Origin: Anaerolineales bacterium
GTDB taxonomy: Bacteria; Chloroflexota; Anaerolineae; Anaerolineales; UBA4823
Reading direction: 5' to 3'
NCBI GenBank assembly: GCA_016932955.1
Contig: JAFGBV010000045.1
Span: 1 to 7,936, forward strand
DNA length: 7,936 nt
This document shows positions 5,943-7,936 of this stretch, in pieces; within the stretch, counting starts at the first letter, position 1; each line of letters starts with the position of its first letter. Below the pieces are notes generated by a model. That model saw only the letters and a list, made by a program, of their open reading frames with translations, was not told the DNA's origin and searched no databases. The translations under genes were made by a program, and so were the position numbers.

Positions 5943-7070
5943 ATGATCGAACTCAAACAAGCCATCCAGGGTGAGGCAAGGCGCTTAGGGTTTGTTCTGA
6001 TGGGGGTGACGACACCTGACCCGCCGCCGCATTACGCAACATTTGAAGACTGGTTGCGTGCTGGACAGCATGCCGGGATGGCTTACCTGGCAGACGAGTC
6101 TTCCCGTACCCGGCGCGCTGACCCGCGCCAAATACTGCCTGAGTGCCAATCGATTCTGGTGCTGGCTGCACCGTATTTTCCGCCTGCTCAATTAGAAGCT
6201 GAACATGGGACAGGCAGGGTGGCTGCTTACGCCTGGGGAAACGACTACCACGAGGTCCTGCCAGGGCGCCTGCAAGCGCTGGTGGCATTCATAGAAGCTC
6301 AACTAGGCTCTGCGGTTCCCAACCGCTGGTACACCGATACTGGTCCCATACTGGAGCGCGACCTGGCGCAGCGCGCCGGATTGGGCTGGATTGGCAAGAA
6401 TACCTGCCTGATCCATCCCGGCCTGGGTTCGTACTTCTTTCTGGCAGAAATTTTGCTAGGGATTGAATTAGAGCCTGACTTGCCTTTCTTGTCAGACCGC
6501 TGCGGCTCGTGCCGGCGATGCATCGATGCTTGCCCGACTGGCTGTATCCTTCCCAATCGCACCCTGGATGCCGGGCGTTGCATCTCATATCTGACCATCG
6601 AGTTGAAGGAGCAAATTCCGCAAGAGCTTCGCTCCAGTCTGGGTGCCTGGGTCTTCGGCTGTGACATCTGCCAGCAGGTTTGCCCCTGGAATCGTTTTGC
6701 TCTGCCTCAGGGCGATCCGGATTTTGCGCCGCGGCCTGAATTGCTTTCTCTTGATCCGGCTGTCGAATTGAGCTTGACTACTGAGGAATTTGGGCGCAGA
6801 TTCAAACGCAGCGCAGTAAAGCGAAGCAAGCGACGTGGCTACCTTCGTAATGTAGCGGTGGTGCTGGGCAACTCTGGACTGCCTGATGCAGTCAATGTCC
6901 TGCGTGCTGCACTGTTGAATGAATCGGAGTCGCTGGTGCGTGCTCACACGGCATGGGCATTAGGACAGATTGCAAATGAAGAATCCCGGCGCGCGCTGGA
7001 TTTAGCTTTAAAGCTCGAAAAAGACCAACTAGTATTGGCAGAAATTCAAGATGCAATTAAGATTGGGTAG
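5943..7070 (+). CDS. queG: Epoxyqueuosine reductase QueG
   Basis: 375 residues, normal length. QueG does the last step of queuosine synthesis, reducing epoxyqueuosine at wobble position 34 of tRNAs with GUN anticodons, with cobalamin and two [4Fe-4S] clusters, in the cytoplasm. Order: N-terminal cobalamin-binding region (about 1-175) with YTDTGPILER, where Asp132 matches the proposed general acid, and GLGWIGKNTCLI; ferredoxin-like domain with C187-x2-C190-x2-C193-x3-C197 (CGSCRRCIDACP), then C213, C240, C243 and C247 (CDICQQVCPWN); C-terminal HEAT-like repeats (about 295-372) for tRNA contact. All eight cluster cysteines are present, plus an extra C201 where Ala is usual. The ATG at 5943 fits the family N-terminus, but no Shine-Dalgarno precedes it and a terminator ends 15 bp before it. 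The CapA-like gene abuts its stop. queA and tgt are not in the window. Confidence 0.95.
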   Translation: MIELKQAIQGEARRLGFVLMGVTTPDPPPHYATFEDWLRAGQHAGMAYLADESSRTRRADPRQILPECQSILVLAAPYFPPAQLEAEHGTGRVAAYAWGNDYHEVLPGRLQALVAFIEAQLGSAVPNRWYTDTGPILERDLAQRAGLGWIGKNTCLIHPGLGSYFFLAEILLGIELEPDLPFLSDRCGSCRRCIDACPTGCILPNRTLDAGRCISYLTIELKEQIPQELRSSLGAWVFGCDICQQVCPWNRFALPQGDPDFAPRPELLSLDPAVELSLTTEEFGRRFKRSAVKRSKRRGYLRNVAVVLGNSGLPDAVNVLRAALLNESESLVRAHTAWALGQIANEESRRALDLALKLEKDQLVLAEIQDAIKIG

Positions 7071-7936
7071 ATGAAAATATTACGCACTTGCCTGCTTATC
7101 CTGCTCTTGCTCGCCGGCTGTCGTCCGTATACGGCTGGTTTGACGCATACGCCAACTGCTTACAGCGCCATGCTGCCGCTAGTTGTACAGCCACCTGCCG
7201 CTATCCACACGCCCCTCGTTGAGTCTACGCTGCCCGTCCTATCCACTTCTCTGCCAGCCCCATCGCCCACATCCACCCTTGAGCCTTTTCCTACACCTGT
7301 ACCGCATATTACTCTGCTATTTACCGGCGTGATCGTGCCCGCCCGCTGCGTGCAGGCAGAGATAGATGTCCGTAACGATGCCAGTTACGTCTATGATAAC
7401 GTGAGCCAGTTGATCCAAGACGCCGACCTGGCAGTGGGCACGCTGAATGCTACGCTCAGCGATTATCCCCCACATACCGGCTGCCGTTACACATATGTCC
7501 TGGTCAGCGATGCGCGCAGTGCAGTCGCTGCGGGAGAAGCCGGATTCGATGTTATGAGCGTGGCAACAAATCACATCAAGAACTGCGGCATTGGCGATTG
7601 CGGCGACCGAGCTTTCCTGGATACCCTGGACAACCTGCGCGCTAATGCCATCCTGCCCGTGGGTGCGGGGGAAAATCTGGCTGAGGCGCTCCAACCGGTT
7701 GTGATTGAGATTCAAGGGGTTCGCTTCGGGATAGTATCGCTGGGTATGGTCGAGCCAATGGCTTTTGCCACGGATGACACCCCCGGTATTGCTGTGCTTA
7801 CCGATGAGAATCTACGCGCTGCCATTGCTGATGCCAGGCAGCAGGCCGACGTGGTGATCGTCATGCCGCATTGGGGGCCGGAAGATACTCCCAACCCGAA
7901 TGAATACCAGCTTCATTTTGCCCAGGTGGCTGTGCA
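7071..7936 (+). CDS. CapA-family (poly-gamma-glutamate synthesis-like) lipoprotein, 3' truncated
   Basis: 288 codons visible, open to the right edge. The ATG directly follows the queG TAG (TAGATG), with no good Shine-Dalgarno, so translational coupling is likely. Residues 1-17 form a lipoprotein signal: KILR, hydrophobic run, lipobox LAGC with Cys17. A Pro/Thr/Ser-rich stalk (about 25-78) precedes a CapA-type metallophosphatase-like domain (PF09587) from about 80. Family features: LLFTGVIVPARC (82-93), ADLAVGTLNA (118-127), GFDVMSVATNHIKNCG (158-173) with Asn167-His168, and MPHWGPE (265-271) with His267 and Glu271. The usual metal-binding GD is GV (Val87) and the usual NLE is TLNA, so the metal site seems altered. 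Four cysteines (93, 138, 172, 177) lie in the visible domain. Family members hydrolyse or help synthesise poly-gamma-glutamate, but no capB or capC is present and the substrate is unknown. Confidence 0.87.
   Translation, partial: MKILRTCLLILLLLAGCRPYTAGLTHTPTAYSAMLPLVVQPPAAIHTPLVESTLPVLSTSLPAPSPTSTLEPFPTPVPHITLLFTGVIVPARCVQAEIDVRNDASYVYDNVSQLIQDADLAVGTLNATLSDYPPHTGCRYTYVLVSDARSAVAAGEAGFDVMSVATNHIKNCGIGDCGDRAFLDTLDNLRANAILPVGAGENLAEALQPVVIEIQGVRFGIVSLGMVEPMAFATDDTPGIAVLTDENLRAAIADARQQADVVIVMPHWGPEDTPNPNEYQLHFAQVAV

Noticed and set aside
7317..7715. 132-codon minus-strand frame near the right end
   Set aside because: It is antisense to the CapA-like frame, which has a lipobox and family motifs; the antisense frame has no such support.

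Overview
The window looks like chromosomal DNA of a free-living bacterium, most plausibly Chloroflexota (class Anaerolineae). The basis is inference: moderately high GC; several secreted or anchored proteins with Thr/Pro/Asn-rich stalks (repeated NTP, TPT); and two proteins carrying the NBR1-type four-tryptophan Ig-like domain behind an N-terminal membrane anchor, a combination common in that group. There are no RNA genes, transposons, CRISPR arrays or phage genes, and no gap between genes exceeds about 150 bp.

Layout, left to right. (1) The 3' end of a gamma-glutamyltransferase gene (+), cut by the window edge just before its catalytic threonine. (2) A convergent gene (-) for a membrane-anchored C39-like cysteine peptidase with C-terminal TPR-like repeats; its stop codon overlaps the GGT stop inside a single CTAG. 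(3) A 118-bp divergent promoter region with a TATAAT box facing each way. (4) A miaB-type tRNA methylthiotransferase gene (+), probably with almost no 5' leader. (5) A 146-bp spacer with two inverted repeats, then two tandem genes (+) for related membrane-anchored FW/NBR1-domain proteins, each with a good Shine-Dalgarno sequence, separated by a GC-rich hairpin. (6) A near-perfect intrinsic terminator. (7) queG (+), epoxyqueuosine reductase, whose ATG lies only 15 bp past the terminator stem and lacks a ribosome binding site. (8) Abutting queG, a CapA-family lipoprotein gene (+), cut by the right edge and absent from complete-ORF lists because its stop is outside the window.

Two themes interleave. 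miaB and queG encode Fe-S enzymes modifying the tRNA anticodon region (position 37 and wobble position 34). The C39-TPR protein, the two FW proteins and the CapA-like lipoprotein all appear to be anchored outside the cytoplasmic membrane on low-complexity stalks. No single known pathway joins them; the FW pair is the least understood and most interesting part. The CapA-like protein and the second FW protein each lack residues that define their families, which may indicate binding or structural roles.
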